Assembly (NCBI RefSeq): GCF_021130785.1
Contig: NC_060207.1
Location: 3,618,501 to 3,682,500, forward strand
Reading direction: 5' to 3'
Length of the DNA stretch: 64,000 nt
DNA from: Homalodisca vitripennis
Taxonomy: Eukaryota > Arthropoda > Insecta > Hemiptera > Cicadellidae
Shown piece after piece: positions 12,062-24,100 of the stretch. The translations under genes were made by a program, and so were the position numbers. The notes under the pieces are model-generated. The model did no database searches, was not told where the DNA came from, and worked only from the letters and a program-made list of their open reading frames with translations. The stretch's first letter is position 1, and every line of letters starts with the position of its first letter.

Positions 12062-13117
12062 TTATAATAGATGTTCGAAAATGAGGCCATCATTATCAAT
12101 ACATTTTGCAGCACGTTTGTGTATTGCTTTTGTTGCGTTTCCTAATTTTTCAGGACTTCCCTGTATCTGCACAGCCGAATCCGTAATACGGGCAATTAAT
12201 TCATCACGAGAATTCACTTTTGTCTTGTATACAATGTCTTTCATCCATCCCCAGATGCAATAATCCAATGGAGATAGATCTGGTGATCTTGGTGGCCAAG
12301 GGTGAGGCCCTCCACGACCAATCCAGTGTCCAGGAAATTGATGATTTAAGTAAGCAGAAACGGCACGTGAAAAGTGGGGAGGTGCTCCGTCATGCTGGAA
12401 GTACAAATTTTGTCTGAGATGTAAAGGAACATTCTCTAACAGCTGCGGCAACTCTTCTTGAAGGAAATGCAAATAGAACTCAGCATTTAGGCGTCCAGGT
12501 AATATGAAAGGTCCAATCAGCCAATTGTGCAAAAGGCCACACCAGACATTGACGCTAAATCGGTGTTGAAAGTTCTGTTCCACTACCTCATGTGGATTTT
12601 CTTCTGCCCATGAGTGTTCATTGTGCAAGTTATTGACACCATCCCGAGTGAATTGTGCCTCATCCGTAAACAAAATATGCTTGTAGAGTTGATTATTAAT
12701 ATTCAAAAAGTTGCAAAACTCCAAGCGAAGCGGACCATCCCCTAGCTGTAGATGTTGAACCTTTTGTTTATGAAACGGATAAAATTTGTTTCGATTAAGT
12801 GACCTCCACACCGTTGACTGCGAAACTCCTATCCGCCTAGAAATACGTCGTGTACTTACACCTGGACTGCGATGAACAGCATTAATAACAATATCATCAT
12901 CAAGTTGGACAGCTCGTTCATAATTGGTTCTATTACTTGGTAGTGATCCTGTTTCCCGAAGAGTACGAAAAGTTCCTGAAATTGTTTTGGTATCTGGAAT
13001 CCTCCTATTAGGGTAACGTAGTTCATATTCTTCTACAGCAGCTCTAGCATTACCATTACAGTAACCCAAAATAAAAACCATATCAGCGTATTCCTCTGAT
13101 GTAAATAAGTATTGCAT
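12062..13117 (-). CDS. Tc1/mariner-type transposase, intact, 351 aa
   Basis: This protein would cut and rejoin the element's inverted repeats at TA targets in the nucleus. The N-terminus (residues ~5-60, EEYADMVFILGYCNGNARAA…PNRRIP) matches the DUF4817-type helix-turn-helix domain common in insect transposases. A second helix-turn-helix follows at ~75-110 (VSTRRISRRIGVSQSTVWRS). The catalytic DDE/D domain has D152 (FTDEAQF), D243 (QHDGAPPHF) and D280 (RSPDLSPLDY), with 36 residues between the last two by my count. The ATG at 13117 gives a complete domain set and the length is normal for the family (~340-350 aa). No stop or frameshift is present, so it may be active. It sits between the inverted repeats with about 420 bp upstream and 48 bp downstream. 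Confidence 0.93.
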   Translation of the reverse strand: MQYLFTSEEYADMVFILGYCNGNARAAVEEYELRYPNRRIPDTKTISGTFRTLRETGSLPSNRTNYERAVQLDDDIVINAVHRSPGVSTRRISRRIGVSQSTVWRSLNRNKFYPFHKQKVQHLQLGDGPLRLEFCNFLNINNQLYKHILFTDEAQFTRDGVNNLHNEHSWAEENPHEVVEQNFQHRFSVNVWCGLLHNWLIGPFILPGRLNAEFYLHFLQEELPQLLENVPLHLRQNLYFQHDGAPPHFSRAVSAYLNHQFPGHWIGRGGPHPWPPRSPDLSPLDYCIWGWMKDIVYKTKVNSRDELIARITDSAVQIQGSPEKLGNATKAIHKRAAKCIDNDGLIFEHLL

Positions 13118-13537
13118 TTTTTCGCTGAATAAACAATCGAATTATAACTCACAGAAAAATTGCATTTAATAACACGATTCACAGAACCCGATCTCCTGCT
13201 GTAGCTTGCAAAACACCACTAATACACAGTTCTAACGTAACAGTACAGAATACCATTGTTGATCAGCTGTTATTCGTGCGTTACCAACTTAGAAATTAAT
13301 AAAACAAAAAACTGCATTTCGATGATTAGTAAAACAATAATGGGAAAATGTTTGCTTCATTTATTTTCGAACATTTGATGTAAATTTGTATTTAAAAAAA
13401 AAATACAACGTAATAAAACATGATATTTTTATTTACAAACAAATTTATTTAACAGTTTATCTTGTTTTCTCAATTTATCTCATTATTAAGGAACAAACAT
13501 TTTGTTTTTGTTTTATTTTAACTAAATACCGTACATT

Positions 13538-14021
13538 TAATGTATTATACTGAATAAAATCGATTTTTTGGTACTTATTTCTGTTTTATTTTAGACTTTG
13601 ATTATATCAATTTTCTCAGAATTACATTCTCTACAATTAATGTTTGTTGATTTTATGTATTTATTACCAATTTAACAAAGTTATTGTACATCAAACTTAA
13701 AAAAACATTGTTTCGTGCCCCAATTTTTTGCATTTAACCCTGAATCCCTCAATAACTACTACAGGTACAGTTCTGAAACCTATTTTATTAGCTTTATCAG
13801 GTAAAAATACATAAGAATCCACGATATTTCTTACTTAATTAACCTTTCCAAAAGTTCAGTATGGATTTATTTTACTCTTTACCCAGGAATTCAGGAGAAA
13901 TCTTTCGCTAGCTGTAACTCGCTAACGAAGTGTTTTCGGACCTATGTTTATATAACATTTTTTCATTATTTTTACTAGTACAATGTGCTGTAGAAGTGGG
14001 GGGAGAACTTCATGAATCACC

Positions 14022-14024
<3 letters not shown>
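13538..14024 (-). repeat. Right terminal inverted repeat of mariner-like element
   Basis: Inverted copy of 11521-12013 with scattered substitutions and short indels. The outer end is CACCCTG followed by TA. Confidence 0.93.

Positions 14025-14072
<48 letters not shown>
14025..14072. repeat. (TA)24 microsatellite, right target flank
   Basis: It continues the TA array interrupted by the transposon. Confidence 0.95.
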
Positions 14073-14075
<3 letters not shown>

Positions 14076-14256
14076 CAAGTACTTTTTGTGATTCAATGTT
14101 TATTAAAATTAAATAAGGCTCTTGCTATTTATACAATTCAATGTAAATAAAAGTCGTTTGACAGGTATTTGGTCTTCCGATCATATGTTAGTTTGCTTAT
14201 TTAAACGCATATGTGACAGATACGGCCAAATACAAAATAACTGAATCTGAAAAGTG

Positions 14257-14260
<4 letters not shown>

Positions 14261-14342
<82 letters not shown>
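14261..14342. repeat. Compound (CT)13(AT)28 microsatellite
   Basis: CT repeats at 14261-14286 pass directly into AT repeats to 14342. Confidence 0.95.
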
Positions 14343-14346
<4 letters not shown>

Positions 14347-14539
14347 CAACATGCCAATACAGGGATTGTCCATGCAATAATCTAATATTACTAAAAAAGG
14401 AAAATGAAATTAAAATAATATATACACATACATATATTGACATGCTACTAAATACTTACCTAACTTTTTACGTTTTACTTCACTTTTGTTTTCATTTTGA
14501 TGCTGGGTCTCAACGGATTTTATAAAATCGTTTCCACAG

Positions 14540-15497
14540 ATTTGGCTCCATACATCAGAGCAGTCGTATACGTAACCAGGTGGGGTACTACAACATGTCG
14601 CCTCCTCGGAGGAAGGACGCGACGTGGCGGGCTTACTCGTGGATTCACAATGTCATTGATGTTTACATTATTTCCACGGGACAGAAAAATATTCATTTCG
14701 GCCTCATTATTTGGCCGCTCAAAAAGGCAATTCGTACCTCACGTACGGCTAAATAGCTGCCAATTTCTTCTGTCGACAATCTACGTAGCAGGACCTCACA
14801 ATCGGGCAACTCTACGCGTCGATCATAAGGCATCATATTAAATTAATTACTGTATCAAAAAGTGTTTGAAATATAGTACCGTAGAAAATGAAAATAAATC
14901 AACCACTAAATCCACGAGTAAAAGACAACACTGTACCAACAAAATTTAGATTTATGGGCGTTTGGTGCGCCGTACTTGCTCGTGAAATGTAAGTAAACTT
15001 TTTTCTCTGCTTTGATTCCAATTGTGTTCAAAATGACAGAAAAAAGTTCATGCTTACCGTGCATGTTCATATGCAAGCCATGATTAGTAAACAATTGCCT
15101 CTTGAATTTGGAAATGTCAATAAAATTAGCACAGTTTATATTCTTCAACGTGAAATTCCGGCTTGCACGTGCACGATGAACGGCAGGCGACACATGGTCT
15201 CTCCTCCTAGGCAAATTAATTATTGTAACACTTTTCAATGTGCAAAGTTTAATTAATTTGCCTAGGGCATTAAAAACTCACTATTAATACAACCGTTGTC
15301 ACTGATATCGTTAGTTTCGGCCATGACTATTACCTCGTCGTAGTGTTCTTCGTACACAAAAGCTTGGTCCATAATATAGTTGAAAGTGTCACAGAATAGT
15401 CACTGGACCTCTCCAGGAGATGATGAAGTTCCCTTCCATGGTTGTCTGATACTAGTAGCTCTCCTCGCTTTATAGTAATCTTATACTCAGGTTTCCA
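14540..15497 (-). pseudogene. SGNH/GDSL-hydrolase-like pseudogene, copy A (LINE ORF1-type)
   Basis: Read on the minus strand it starts with WKPEYKITIKRGVLLVSDSHGRELHHLL, which contains the SGNH block I serine in SDSHGR. It continues with VTIINLPRRRDHVSPAVHRA and ends the domain with FTNHGLHMN, the block V-like histidine. A C-terminal stretch follows (RRLSTEEIGSYLAVREVR, later NPRVSPPRRVLPPRRR). Such esterase domains are known from ORF1 proteins of CR1/L2-like LINEs and related insect repeat proteins. Compared with copy B it has a 22-bp deletion near 15388 and several frame breaks, so it is non-functional. Whether it belonged to a LINE or a host gene cannot be told here; a LINE is more likely. 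Confidence 0.65.
15206..15266. repeat. Perfect 17-bp inverted repeat (hairpin) within pseudogene copy A
   Basis: The left arm CCTAGGCAAATTAATTA at 15206-15222 is the exact complement of TAATTAATTTGCCTAGG at 15250-15266, with a 27-nt loop. In copy B the left arm reads CCTGGCAAATGAATTA, so the arms are imperfect there. Confidence 0.9.
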
Positions 15498-15661
15498 ATT
15501 CACCATCTATATGAAAGAATTGTAATAAGTATACGTACATTCATTCTTTCATAATAAAAATACTTGTCATTTGAAATCATTTCGTAAATATTATATGTAA
15601 TACACTTGAATACATTTATTACAAAGAAATAATTTTATCACAACTTACCTTCGTACATAAA

Positions 15662-16752
15662 GTGTCATGCTACTAAATACTAACCTAACTTTTTACGTTT
15701 TACTTCACTTTTGTTTTCATTTTGATGCTGGGTCTCAACGGATTTTATAAAATTGTTTCCACCGATTTGGCTCCATACATCAGGGCAGTCCTATACGTGA
15801 CCAGGTGGGGTACGTCAGCATGTCGCCTCCTCGGAGGAAGGACGCGACGTGGCGGGTTTACTCGTGGATTCACAATGTCATTAATGTTTACATTATTTCC
15901 ACGGGGCAGAAAAATATTAATTTCGACCTCATTATTTGGCTGCTCATAAAGGCAATTAGCGTGTCACGTACGGCTAAATAGCTGCCAATTTCTTCTGTCG
16001 AAAATCTACGTAGCAGGACCTCACAATCGGGCAAATCTACGCGTCGATCATAAGGCATCATATTAAAATTTAATTACTGTATTAAAAAGTGTTTGAAATA
16101 TAGTACCGTAGAAATTGAAAATCAATCACTAAATCCACGAATAAAAGACAACACTGTACCAAAAAAAATTTAGTTTTTTGGGCATCTGGTGCGCCGTACT
16201 TGCTCGTGAAATGTAAATACATTTTTTTTCTCTGCTTTGATTCCATTTGTGTTCAAAATGACAGAAACAAGTTCATGCTTGCCGTGCATGTTCATATGCA
16301 AGCCATGATTGGTAAAAAAACGCCTCTTGAATTTGGAAATGTCAATAAAATTAGCACAATTTATATTCTTCAACGTGAAATTCAGGCTTGCACGTGCACG
16401 ATGAACGGCAGGCGACACATGGTCTCTCCTCCTGGCAAATGAATTATTGTAACACTTTTCAATTTGCAAAGTTTAATTAATTTGCCTAGGGCATTAAAAA
16501 AGTCACTATTAATACAACCGTTATCACTAATATCGTCTGTTCCTTGCCATGACTATTACCTCGTCATAGTGTTCTTCTTACACAAATGCTTGGTCCATAA
16601 TATAGTTGAAAGTGCCGTCGGGGCACACTATGGCCGTCACAGAATAGTCACTGGACCTCTCCAGGAGATGATGAAGTTCCCTTCCATGGCTGTCTGATAC
16701 TAGTAGCACTCCTCGCTTTATAGTAATCTTATACTCAGGTTTCCAATTCACT
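15662..16752 (-). repeat. ~1.1-kb tandem duplication, unit B
   Basis: Second copy of the 14440-15505 unit. It ends at 'tttccaattca', immediately followed by the 5'-truncated end of a LINE fragment on the opposite strand. Confidence 0.9.
15765..16748 (-). pseudogene. SGNH/GDSL-hydrolase-like pseudogene, copy B (LINE ORF1-type)
   Basis: The domain order is the same as in copy A, but it is better preserved at the start: ITIKRGVLLVSDSHGRELHH, then SSDYSVTAIVCPDGTFNYIM before a stop. It then has PRRRDHVSPAVHRARASLNF and FTNHGLHMNMHGKHELVSVI. A TAA after 'DQAFV' and further frame breaks make it a pseudogene. The catalytic serine (SDSHG) and histidine (GLH) signatures identify the fold; the activity would be esterase or lipase-like. 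It is oriented away from the adjoining LINE fragment. Confidence 0.65.
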
Positions 16753-17612
16753 AGATAGAGGAGCTAAAGAAGCATTTCTTCCGACATTATCCCGGTAGTG
16801 AAGGGCAAACTGAGAACCAAATGGAATAACGATTGGCGGGCAGTCGTCAACAACAAGTTACGGCTTATTAAAGACTGCGTTGGACTCTGGGAAACAGCGA
16901 ACCGCCCGAGTCGTCGTGAGGAGGTTGTGTTGGGTCGCCTGCGGCTAGGCCACACGCTTGTTACACATGGCTTCCTCATGAGTAGAGATGATCCTCCGGT
17001 CTGCGACACATGTGACACTGCCATTACAGTTGAACATATGCTTGTTGACTGCCCTAGCTACTCGGTACATAGGTGCAACTCGAATCTGCCGGCTTCTTTG
17101 AACGACATTCTATCTGATGACGAGACGGCAACTCAAAGACTACTATGCTTTCTAAATACAACGTCGCTGATTAATAAAATATAGTATTGTGTTAAGTTTA
17201 TTTATTCCGATTACTTATTGTTGTTAATATTTATTAATTTTATTATTTAATTTTTATTTATCACCATGACAGCTGCAAAATTAGCCCCTTTACCTTGCTG
17301 GCGGTAAAATGGGTTAAGTTTTTACAGTTTATTCAATTAATGTTATGTACCTTGTCCTTATTTATATTCTATTTACCTTTTTAGCCTTTATATGGGTTAT
17401 GACCTCTCTACAGTCTTTCCCTTGTTACATTTATTGTTATTTAGTTTTAAGTATAAATTATTTACTCACCTACTTGTCGTGATTCCTATTTCTTTTGTTA
17501 TATACTATGTAATCTTTATTTAAATAATTGACACCACCAAATACGAGCAGGTGTCAATTCTTTCTTGAGGCCAAAGATATCCGCAGCGTTTTTTGCCCCT
17601 TATAAAAAAAAG
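16753..17612 (+). mobile_element. 3' end of a jockey-like LINE, 5'-truncated
   Basis: It starts abruptly at the end of unit B, encodes the C-terminal tail of a non-LTR polyprotein, and runs through ~430 bp of 3' UTR to an A-rich end (tataaaaaaaa near 17601-17612). 5' truncation is usual for LINE insertions. The exact 3' boundary is inferred from the A-run and from the start of a tandem array at 17617. Confidence 0.65.
16771..17184 (+). pseudogene. C-terminal fragment of LINE ORF2 polyprotein (RNase H tail/zinc finger region)
   Basis: The open frame has the motif run NRPSRREEVVLGRLRLGHT, then THGFLMSRDDPPVCDTCD and TVEHMLVDCPSY. This is the conserved C-x2-C…H-x4-C region that follows RNase H in jockey/R1/I-type retrotransposon proteins. 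Reverse transcriptase and endonuclease are absent, so it is only the end of the protein. The frame stays open for about 138 codons and ends in TAG at 17182-17184. No initiating ATG is present because the element is truncated. Confidence 0.75.
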
Positions 17613-17616
17613 AAAC

Positions 17617-18112
17617 CTCAAGGTTTACACTATTGCTTATATCACAATCTCTGAGAAAGCTGCTACAGCTAACCTCATTGTCTCCACTCGTGTACATGAT
17701 GTAATAAAGTTCAACGCTCCATCTCTCTCATATATGAGACCTCAAGTTTTACACTACTGCGTATATCACAATCCCTGAGAAAGCTGCTACAGCTAACCTC
17801 ATTGTCTCCACTCGTGTACATGATGTAATAATGTTCAACGCTCCATCTCTCTCTTATATGAGACCTCAAGTTTTACACTACTGCTTATATCACAATCTCT
17901 GAGAAAGCTGCTACAGCTAACCTCATTGTCTCCACTCGTGTACATGATGTAATAATGTTCAACGCTCCATCTCTCTCTTATATGAGACCTCAAGTTTTAC
18001 ACTACTGCTTATATCACAATCTTTGAGAAAGCTGCTACAGCTAACCTCATTGTCTCCACTCGTGTACATGATGTAATAATGTTCAACGCTCCATCTCTCT
18101 CTTATATTAGAC
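17617..18112 (+). repeat. 124-bp tandem array, 4 units
   Basis: Units start ctcaaGttttacactactgc at 17617, 17741, 17865 and 17989 and differ at few positions. The array abuts the A-rich end of the LINE fragment. It is non-coding: open frames do not span units. Confidence 0.95.
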
Positions 18113-21100
18113 CACAATTTTCAGACTTCTGATTTATCGTGAAAATCTTTATAAGCATATATTTTTTTATATTTGAGGGAAGCCGTAATGTGCAATCTTT
18201 TATTTGTATTATGCTAATTACATTTTAATGCTGTTTACCTTTAATCGTTATAAATACTACGGTTATATGTAAAATGTTATTGTAATAAACGTCTGGTTTA
18301 AAAAAGCAATGTTTTCCAATAATATAGAAATTTTATACAATACTCACAATTTGTTTCATTATAAATATGCTCTTGGAGCCTTTATATATTTTAATTTTTA
18401 CCTTTTACAGTTTACACACTATATGTATCGGTATGTGATGTATATTATCCTTGGTATGAAGGACCATGATAAGGTTCTCCGTCTATTTTCTCCTGTTAAA
18501 TAAACTTAAAATGTTTCTTAAATCAAACTCGTTCTTGGCAGTTTAAAGTTGGATACTATAATTGGATTACTTTGTTCCAGAATTAAGCATACTGTTTTAG
18601 TTGTAGAAAAATATATTAAGTAAGGGAATAATTTAATAGTGGTTTTTCTACTCGCTTATAAAGATAAATATTTACAAGATGGATCATGTTTGTTAATAAT
18701 TAGTAAACAAGTATTACTTATTTTTAATTTACGGAACATTTAGTTATAACAACTGGTTTATTATAATTGTCTATATGAATATAATTGGTATATTATATCG
18801 GATTCACAGAAGGCTTTAACAATACTCTTCGGTATTTTTTCACGTAAAACATGTATTGTCTTTTTTGGAAAAAAATGGGTGATGTAAAACTAAAACACAC
18901 GTCTGTGATCAGAAAACACTATCACTTCTGTTACCTTGTGATACACTAAGTTTCACTAATTTGGATTTTGATAAAATGTCATAAAATATTACTTTATAAA
19001 TAAGTGAGTTGTGTATTTATACCGTAGAAATCATAAACAAACCTTCTATGTGAATTCTTTGTCTACTTCAGTCTTGAAGTATCAGATAAGTATGTGTTGA
19101 GTGCGTGATCAAAGTCATATCTCATTTCATTCTAGAGCTGTCCCGCAGACAGACATACAGATATACAACAATTGACAGTAAACGTTTCTCGTACTTCCCC
19201 CCGGCGGTCAAAAGAGAAATTGTACCAGTCAAGCGAGAGGCTTTCACAGATGGATGGACATGAACAATTATAGAAATCATTGATTTCTGGTAGGTATAAA
19301 ATTTGTTTTCAAGTGTTAAAGTCTACAGTTCTACCTGTCTTGAGTTGTTTTGTGGATAGTAGTACCAAATGGAACTATCTTGTTGTGATGCTACCAAGAT
19401 GCGACAATGTAAAGGTAAAACGTTTCACTGGAGGTGTCACGACTGCAATAATTGCCTTGGACTGGCACTGGCACTGGAACGATAATTGGAACGATGAGAT
19501 AACCGTGACGCTGTAAGTTACAACGAGTCCAGAGAGGCTGTATTAATTATTACCCTCTTTCTGTCCTTGCCATAAATCCTAACTTCTATTGCTGATGTAT
19601 TTTATGTGTATTCAGCAGTTTTTTGTTTGTTTGTTTTTTTAATGGGTCACAATGTTTGTATAACTTTTTTCCTTGCTACGTTTTATTCTTTTTCATTTTT
19701 ATGTTAAATAATTGTAATATTATAGAGTTTAAACCTAATAGAACTGTGTGTTAATACTCTTAATATACTATAATGTTAAACGTAAATAAAATAAACGATT
19801 AAGTTTAAAATATTTTAACTGATGTTATGTAAATATTATTAAACTTTCAAATACTGATTACCTGTTATGTCCTTAGTACAACTTAGTCATGTTGCAAAGA
19901 ATCAAACTACGATATACGAAAAGGGGGAAAAAATGTAACGGATAGACGTAAAGGCCTGCACAGCTTTCGGGAACTGGAACTCCTTAGCACCTCTAACACA
20001 CATGTACCTCTTAGGATACATGTGTCTTACGTCACGTGTTAAAATGTCGTATGTCCAGGAAACTGGTCCAGGGCGATCGATAACTACTGTGTAAAACACT
20101 AAACTACTGTGTAACGGATAACTAGCAGATGGACCCGGAGCGTAATATTATAGCTACACTGGTCCTCTATAGACTTGATCACTTGAACTCGAGGTGCAAC
20201 AGCCAAAGCCTCCATAATAACTAAATGAGATATACTTTACAAGAGCATCATATGTGTGAAATTATCTTTCTCTCTTCCTCCCCCCATAAAAATCCATAAA
20301 TAAAATATAGGATAACTTAAATTTATTACTAAAACTCAGACATTATGCGTGTATAGAATTCCTTATAAAAAGTTTTTAGGTACCAATATCAATCAGTTTG
20401 TTTAATCTTTCGAGAGATCTCAGAAATAATTTTCTTTGTGTTTCCAACTCACAGACCTAGGCATGCGTTATACACAAATTACTTTTTATTTTTAATGCTG
20501 TGGATTAATCACATATTACGTTTTAACTGAATATTAAGCGTGTATTCAAAAACAGGAATGTATCATACTAGTTTTAATTATAAGATAATATTCTGTAATA
20601 TTTGCATTAAAACGTTTATAATGATAACTACTAGCGAAATTACACTTCATTAACATTTTACAAATTCTATGATTCCAAATAGTTTCAAATGTTTAGATGT
20701 CAAAGAAATTTGAATGATCTCTTTTGTAGAGCTTTAAATAATATAATTTATAATTAAATTTTTCATTTTCCAAAACGAAGAACATGAAAGTCATTTCACT
20801 AGACGATTTATATTCCGATTACTTGTCTCAACAAACATTGACTACGCTTCTAGCAATGATATCCCATCACACAAACTGTCAGGTGCAGCTGTTTTAACCC
20901 GCATAACGACATGCAAACTAACCGCTTAGTTCGTAGTCTGTTTTTATTGTTCTTGTACTTCAGCGTTTATCTTTAACTTTTGATATAAATCACTTGTAAC
21001 AGTAAAGATAAAATGTTTTTCGATAATTAGAAATTATTGCCATTATAATGTTGCTGGCTTCTAATAAATACGTTACAAAACGTCTGAATGTTTGCCATTT

Positions 21101-24100
21101 TGTTGTATTAATGTTTGCTTCCACCCAATTACTGAAAACAATCCCATAAACTTTTATATGTTAAAAAAATGTTTGTCTCCTGGCTCAAAATCCAACTAAT
21201 AGAATGTATTCACAAATTTCTTAACTTTAATATTAATAATATTACAGTGTGCAGAATGTCTTTTTTATAGTTATACCTAATAATGTGGACCTTACATATT
21301 ATGTATCGTACATCTATTCCTATAAATGAACACAATCAAATTGGAGCACGAATATATTCCAAACTCAATATTATTGAATACTTAGTTCAACAAGGTATTG
21401 CAGCAGACACCTTTAGTACACAAACAGTTATACACGTACTATACCTCTGTTGTGTATATACTTGCTATAGGACACAAACGAGCAATTATATCGGAGTATG
21501 GGAGACAAGCGTTTGGCTGGGAATATTCACACCTGGGTCAGCATGCGTGTTCTCAGTGTTTTCAATATTAGCAACATGTATTGTCGGTATCCTATAACTA
21601 CATATCTTTGACTTAGACATTTCTGATTAAATTATAAGTATAGTAAAGTTCCAAGTTACTTCAACATAGCCTCTCTCTCAAGGCTATGTTGATTATACAC
21701 GTAAGAACATAATATGTGATATTATCTCCTGAAGAAACTGCCACTTACTAAGGTTCAGGTAATGAGGAAAAGGTTAAGTTATGCCCATTTCCTGTCAGTC
21801 GCCTGGGTCAATACTTTCTATCGGAAACCTTAATCAATCTATAGAATACTAAGCATTTATGTACATTCAAATGTAAAATAAACACAATACTTATAGAATA
21901 TTAATTGCATGATTAACAGTTTATACTTATAATCATTAAGCTTTGGAAATCTATATAATTCTTATTGATCTCTAAATATAGATATAGAAACTTATTTCAA
22001 AGATTTTAATTAAATGAAAGAAAACCGTTTTGATTTAAATTTAAAATGACGTAATATAAATGTAAGTATATTAATTTGTGACAGTTATAAAAATGCATTG
22101 CAGTTAATGTCCTCATGTGTGTTGTTTAAAAAGAAATTTTCACATTCTCGATTACGAAATATAAATTTTCATAACATTTTATTATGTTAACCTTTATTTT
22201 AATTTTAGCCTTAGTATTGCTATTGTGATATATTATTTTCAAAATCTTCACTAATTAACCAACTATTTAATATTTTACATAGTACTAATTAAATACAAAT
22301 AACATGTTTTTGTATTTGAAAATAATCTGCTATAACAATAAATATAACACGTTTTGAAATTGAAATAATATAGAATTTGTAGCATTAGGAAACAGCAAGT
22401 AGAGTTAAAGTTACATATTAATATAAGAGTCTTACTTCAACTTCCTGAGTTTTGGTTCAAAGTAATGTTTTCTTATGCATTAGTTAAATGCAATAAAAAT
22501 ACTAATCTAATGAGATGCTTATTACATAACTTAGGTATCATTTAAAAAAAGAAGAAAGTTTAATGTGAGCAAGGAAAAGTACCAAAGTTTCACCATTCCC
22601 AGGAAATTACTTTAAGAAAGGAACTCTGTTTCCAGTAAACATAACAGATAATGCAATTTTCAAAGTTGGACATTCTTACTCTACTCTTCATCATTTTAAT
22701 CAAACTCGACGGCAGGGTTAGGTGTGGTAGTAAATAACATAAGCGCTCATATTTCAGTATGTTCGGTATGTGTGTGAGTGTTCAAGAATGTATTCGTGTC
22801 ACCATGGAATGACGAACGAAACAAAATAAAATAAGAACTAAATAATGAAAAGACAGTCGCGGGACTTACCGACAGAAATGACTTCCTATAAAGGGGTGTT
22901 CAATATATGTTTTGAAAAGTACGTTTGCTAATTACTATATGGTTATTTTTATATTTTAAAAAATACGAAAAACTAACTCAATTCCTTAACATAAAAAACT
23001 TTTATGTTTTATATTAATTTTATACATATTTTGTAATATTGTTTACTTTTAATATCTTACAATGATCAATGACTTCTAAACATTAAAGTAATAAATATTT
23101 ATACATTTTGTTTATTGCTTTCTATAATTTTGTCACTATCATTTTCACTACAATCTCGTATTTCAGAAATAGTTACTTCATTTTCATTGTACTTTTATTC
23201 TAAAAATTGAATTATGGGTGTATAACAACTGAAATAAGAAATGCAAATTTTGGAACAAAGTGTTGCTAAATATATTTTTAACACAGGTATTGTTGTACAT
23301 TTGTCCTCGTATTTGTGTTTTATAGTTTGATATTGTGTAATTTAATTTAACTTTTTTTAAAGTCAGTGAATGGTTTCGATGTGTGTTAAAATCTGTTTTT
23401 ACATAATTTATTTTTAAGTGAATGTAAGATAAGGCCCAATGTAATGGAGTAAAGGTTATAATTATAACCAACAGAAAGACTAATTTTATTCCAGGACTGC
23501 AATACACTACTGCTTTGTAAGCTAGAAAAGATATAATTATTGTTAATAATTTTCAATTTATCTAATCAATCCTTTTTAAGTCTCGTCAGGACAAAACTAG
23601 TGGTGAACTAGAATAGGAAATAATATTACCGTGCTGAAATTCAACTTAGAAGCAGAAGAGCTTTAAATACTGCAATTGAATGACGCAGACAGTTCACGTT
23701 GGATTCATTAATAAATAAATTAGTAGTTCCAAAACCTCATTTGTAGCAAGTAGCGAGTTGCGTGTAAAACTACACAAATCCACTGTAACGAATCACAATT
23801 AACTGGAACTAAACATATCAAGATGGCAAAGCGGCTAAGTGAATTTTTTTTAGTAAAATCAGAATGTTTTGTTTACAATTTAAATTAATGATGAGGAACA
23901 GCAGTGATAAGATTATCAGTAGAGCTGAAGATAGAGACAGATCACCGGTGAAACAAACCAAAATGAAGGAATGACGACAGATCAAGGGGTCTAGAACAGT
24001 ACTAAGCATAGAGTAGACACCAAAGGTGTTGTCTGATGGATGCCAACACGAGATACCGAGCGTGAGCACAACAATAGATTGCACGCTCTCCGGTCGTAAA

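Larger units (their letters stand above)
11521..14024 (-). mobile_element. Tc1/mariner transposon with ~490-bp terminal inverted repeats
   Basis: The element runs from CAGGGTGATTCATGAAGTTC on the left to the complementary end (…CACCCTG) on the right and is flanked by TA on both sides. Length is 2504 bp. It has one intact transposase gene on the minus strand and inverted repeats of 493 and 487 bp differing at roughly a dozen positions, so the insertion looks young. Classical mariners have ~28-bp repeats, whereas long repeats occur in some Tc1-like groups. Placement in Tc1/mariner rests on the transposase triad and TA target. The exact clade is not assigned. Confidence 0.92.
14440..15505 (-). 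repeat. ~1.1-kb tandem duplication, unit A
   Basis: It is homologous to 15662-16752 in the same orientation (offset about 1.22 kb), from catgctactaaatac to actcaggtttccaattca. Unit A is followed by a ~156-bp spacer that is not part of the homology. Both units carry the same decayed minus-strand gene. Confidence 0.9.

Noticed and set aside
14497..14841. Plus-strand 114-codon frame (and 15722-15949) seeming conserved between two copies
   Set aside because: The two copies are a recent tandem duplication. The conserved coding signal is on the opposite strand (SGNH domain).
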